NCBI GenBank assembly: GCA_047975025.1
Contig: JBKECY010000011.1
Coordinates: 1 to 17,440, forward strand
Length of the DNA: 17,440 nucleotides
Reading direction: 5' to 3'
DNA from: JBKECY01 sp047975025
Lineage (GTDB): Bacteria > Bacillota > Clostridia > Lachnospirales > Lachnospiraceae
The notes beneath the pieces were generated by a model. The model made no database searches. It was not told where the DNA came from and was given only the letters and a program-made list of their open reading frames with translations. This document shows, one piece after another, positions 15,371 through 17,440 of the stretch (position 1 is the first letter of the stretch; every line of letters starts with the position of its first letter). The position numbers were made by a program, and so were the translations under genes.

Positions 15371-16057
15371 CTATGACATATATTGTCTTGCCTGCAATCT
15401 TTCATGATTCATAGAATGAATCTCGCTGGCCGTACCGGAGACGCCAAGCCGATCCGGTTCCATGTTCAGGGCATCCTCGACAACTGCATCCAGTTCTTCC
15501 AAAACTTCAAACAGAACCCGCTGCCCCTCCATCTGACTTAGCGGCACCAGTTTGACCGCATGATTTACAATTCCCGAAATCACGCTGTAGGCATACAGAT
15601 AGAGCAGTGTTTCCTCTGCAATTCCTGCGGCTGCTCCATACAGACCGAGTGCAATCGGATGAAATCCCACTGCCTTTTTATCGGTAATCCGCTCTTTGTA
15701 CCAAAGCAGGGCGCCGCCGCAGTCGAGCATGGCATCCCTTGCTTTTAAGAATCTGCTGCACATACGAATGCTCCCCATACGAACTTCATAGGAAGTCTTA
15801 GCGGCATTGGCCAGCGCATCAAGCATCAGAATCTGCTCCTGCTGTTCTGCGCTTCGATACGCAAGCGATGCAAATCCCAGATCATTATAGGCGAAGACTT
15901 TCAGGAAGCCTCTCAGATACTCAGACAGGTCACTGCCCTTACAGATTCTTTCCCGCACTACATAATCTTCGAGCCCATTGGAGAGTGTAAATGCTCCGAT
16001 GGGAAACAATGCATCCACTGACTGTAGTATACTTAAAAACCCTTTTGCGTTCTTCAT
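15371..16057 (-). CDS. ureF: Urease accessory protein UreF
   Basis: 228 residues, mostly helical, normal UreF length. The opening LQSVDALFPIGAFTLSNGLEDYV is the typical UreF start (family form: sDs.fPiGgfahS.GLE). GSIRMCSRFLKARD in the middle and HPIALGLYGAAAGI with a following AYSVISGIVNHAVKLVPLSQ are also family landmarks. UreF bridges UreD and UreG and acts as a fidelity checkpoint during nickel insertion. It starts 9 bp after the ureE stop and ends 21 bp before the ureG start. Frame and length are intact. Confidence 0.92.
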   Translation of the reverse strand: MKNAKGFLSILQSVDALFPIGAFTLSNGLEDYVVRERICKGSDLSEYLRGFLKVFAYNDLGFASLAYRSAEQQEQILMLDALANAAKTSYEVRMGSIRMCSRFLKARDAMLDCGGALLWYKERITDKKAVGFHPIALGLYGAAAGIAEETLLYLYAYSVISGIVNHAVKLVPLSQMEGQRVLFEVLEELDAVVEDALNMEPDRLGVSGTASEIHSMNHERLQARQYMS

Positions 16058-16066
16058 CTCTGTGCC

Positions 16067-16540
16067 TCACACTTTGTGCTGATGCCCGCTATCATGCGAG
16101 TGCGCAGTCCCATGTGCATGGCACACTGTATAGTCCGTAAATTTTCCGGTTTCTTTGCGTACCTGAAAGCCGAGTTTCTGCAGATATAGAAATGTTGGTT
16201 CGTCATAGGGCACCCGCACCTCGTGTTCTGCAATGGACAGCGAAAGATGACGGTTGCCAAGCTCAAAACACACTTTTCCCATTTCCTGCATTGACTTGAC
16301 CTCTATCACAGCAAGTTCACTGGGCAGGATCGCAACTAGCAGGATTCTATTGTCGTCCGCATACAAAACATCGTCCTCTCTTAGGGGCTTCTGGCTTCGG
16401 ATGCCAATCTCTTCGCCTGTATCACTGGTTTTTTTCAGCAGCTTTTTATCCTGTTCGTACCAGTCGAGCCATACGGTGTCGAGCACCTTGCCTTTTGTAT
16501 CGTATTCCTTTACATTCCCTAAGATCTCATTGACTACCAT
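16067..16540 (-). CDS. ureE: Urease nickel metallochaperone UreE
   Basis: 157 residues. The N-terminal domain (1-70) is followed by a metal-binding domain with the conserved His98 in LGNRHLSL, equivalent to the nickel-bridging His of the UreE dimer. The C-terminal tail from 141 on carries six His in 15 residues (HAHGTAHSHDSGHQH), a nickel-storing His-rich tail present in some UreE proteins and absent in others. UreE hands nickel to UreG. A GAGGA site precedes the ATG, and the gene follows the ureC stop by 30 bp. Confidence 0.93.
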   Translation of the reverse strand: MVVNEILGNVKEYDTKGKVLDTVWLDWYEQDKKLLKKTSDTGEEIGIRSQKPLREDDVLYADDNRILLVAILPSELAVIEVKSMQEMGKVCFELGNRHLSLSIAEHEVRVPYDEPTFLYLQKLGFQVRKETGKFTDYTVCHAHGTAHSHDSGHQHKV

Positions 16541-16570
16541 ACGTTATCCTCTTATTTTTCTGCGTGTTTG

Positions 16571-17328
16571 TCAGAACAAAAAATATTTTTGTGCAAGCGG
16601 CAGCTGTTCTGCCGGTTCACAGCCTATAAGTTCCCCGTTCACCCGTACTTCATAAGTCTCCGGATTTACGGAAATATCTGCAATGACATCATTGTTTCTC
16701 ATATCTTTTTTTCCAATGTTGCGACAGCCTTCTACCGGCAGTACCTGACGCTGCAGTGACAGCCGCTCTTTAATCCCGTTTTCGTACGCAATTTTGGATA
16801 CAAAGGTAATACATGTGTTTTTTCTGGCCAATCCGTACGCTGCGAACATTTTGGTATAGACCACCGGCTGCGGTGTCGGAATCGAAGCATTGGCATCGCC
16901 CATTTTCGAAGCAATAATACACCCGCCCTTTATGATCATTTCCGGCTTCACACCGAACATGGCCGGCTGCCATAACACAAGATCTGCCATCTTCCCTATT
17001 TCTACGGAGCCTACATAGTTCGACACACCATGTGTAACGGCCGGATTAATCGTATATTTTGCAATGTATCTCTTAATCCGAAAATTATCATTGCGTTCAC
17101 TGTCTTCCGGCAAAGCGCCGCGCTGCTTTTTCATCTTGTCGGCTGTCTGCCACGTTCTGGTAATGACCTCTCCGACCCGCCCCATAGCTTGTGAATCAGA
17201 GCTCATCATTGAGAAGATTCCCATATCGTGCAGCACATCCTCGGCTGCAATGGTCTCAGGACGGATTCTTGAATCCGCAAAAGCGATATCTTCAGGTACC
17301 TTTTTATCCAGATGATGACATACTGGAG
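16571..17328 (-). pseudogene. ureC: Urease alpha subunit UreC, C-terminal part, cut by IS
   Basis: About 250 residues of the roughly 570-residue urease catalytic subunit, in frame from the IS junction at 17328/17329 to the TGA at 16571. It starts at the VCHHLDKKVPED flap, so the flap Cys-His (K. aerogenes Cys319/His320), the active-site Arg in ADSRIRPETIAAED, the metal ligand Asp in SSDSQAMGRVGEV (Asp360), the NDNFRIKRYIAKYTINPA segment and the C-terminus ERQVLPVEGCRN...LAQKYFLF are present. The missing N-terminal half carries the other nickel ligands (His134, His136, His246, His272) and the carbamylated Lys217. The fragment cannot form an active site alone. An internal ATG at 17236 could start a still shorter product, but that is unlikely to matter. 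ureA, ureB and the rest of ureC would lie beyond the IS to the right. Confidence 0.9.
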
Positions 17329-17351
17329 TGCCCCCCGATCTTTGTACCAGT
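17329..17351 (+). repeat. IS terminal inverted repeat (left end of right copy)
   Basis: Begins TGCCCCCCGATCTTTGTACC and pairs with the reverse complement of 88-109, apart from one extra C and one C/T change. Confidence 0.8.
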
Positions 17352-17357
17352 GGAAGA

Positions 17358-17382
17358 GTTAGTTTTGATATGATAAACTAAC
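17358..17382 (+). repeat. Inverted repeat in the IS leader
   Basis: Perfect 8-bp arms GTTAGTTT and AAACTAAC with a 9-base loop lie between the terminal repeat and the transposase ribosome site (AAGGAG at 17386-17391). No T run follows. In RNA it would form a hairpin ending four bases before the ribosome site. It may limit transposase expression from read-through transcripts, as known for some other IS; this is inference. Confidence 0.5.
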
Positions 17383-17401
17383 AAAAAGGAGCAGTACAAA
17401 A

Positions 17402-17440
17402 ATGGGAAAAGCAAGGTACACAACGGAGCAAATCATCGTC
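17402..17440 (+). CDS. Transposase OrfA, IS3 family, N-terminal start only
   Basis: Thirteen codons are visible, MGKARYTTEQIIV, preceded by AAGGAG at 17386-17391. This opening (K-x-R-[YF]-T-x-E-Q-I-I) is typical of the helix-turn-helix OrfA of IS3-family elements, where OrfA and OrfB are joined by a -1 frameshift. The rest is outside the window. The family call depends on this short motif and the TG...CA ends. Confidence 0.7.
   Translation, partial: MGKARYTTEQIIV

Larger units (their letters stand above)
17329..17440 (+). mobile_element. 5' end of an IS3-family insertion sequence (right copy)
   Basis: It begins with the terminal repeat at 17329-17351, then a short hairpin, a ribosome site and the start of the transposase gene. 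It continues beyond the window. It has the same orientation as the left-edge copy and matches its end. UreC homology stops at its border, which fixes the boundary to within a few bases. Confidence 0.82.

Noticed and set aside
110..17328. CRISPR arrays, toxin-antitoxin pairs, phage genes, tRNA or rRNA genes
   Set aside because: No spaced repeats, no small paired genes outside the annotated ones and no RNA-gene-like sequence were seen. The region is filled by metabolic operons.

Overview
The window looks like a low-to-mid-GC Firmicute, most likely a gut clostridium of the Lachnospiraceae type. The reasons are the strong AGGAGG-type ribosome binding sites before almost every gene, tight operon packing with 1-20 bp gaps, a clostridial-style lipoprotein signal peptide, and a urease whose visible UreC part reads like other bacterial UreC/UreB proteins. 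The taxonomic call is inference; there is no rRNA or other marker gene here.

Layout. Positions 1-109 are the 3' end of an insertion sequence (IS) and 17329-17440 are the 5' end of a second, related IS in the same orientation. Each has cut a gene: a Gfo/Idh/MocA oxidoreductase on the left (110-571) and ureC on the right (16571-17328). Between them lie two unrelated blocks. From 12635 down to 707 a long minus-strand operon encodes a XylFGH-type sugar ABC importer, a sugar-acid dehydratase of the mandelate racemase group, an aldehyde dehydrogenase, a two-domain class II aldolase, two RpiB/LacAB-type isomerases, a D-tagatose 3-epimerase-type ketose epimerase, a rhamnulokinase-like FGGY kinase and an N-acetylneuraminate-lyase-type aldolase. 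The broken oxidoreductase follows after a 135-bp gap. A divergent plus-strand ROK-family regulator (12924-13913) faces this operon across an AT-rich intergenic region with two good promoters and two related operator-like repeats. From 17328 down to 13961 comes a minus-strand urease block: the 3' part of ureC, then intact ureE, ureF, ureG and ureD.

How the genes work together (inference). The importer brings in a sugar or sugar derivative. One possible route is isomerase/3-epimerase, C1 kinase, then class II aldolase, giving DHAP plus a small aldehyde. A second is oxidation, dehydration by the MR-group enzyme, then pyruvate-type aldolase, giving pyruvate plus a small aldehyde. Both would feed the aldehyde dehydrogenase. 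The RhaB-like kinase and the aldehyde dehydrogenase fit a 6-deoxyhexose or pentose (lactaldehyde or glycolaldehyde as the aldehyde), but the substrate cannot be read from sequence. Several enzymes deviate at active-site positions, so this may be an uncharacterised rare-sugar pathway.

The urease block retains its nickel-insertion chaperones, but ureC is severed just upstream of its flap Cys-His-His, so urease from this locus should be inactive unless the gene is restored by excision or recombination.
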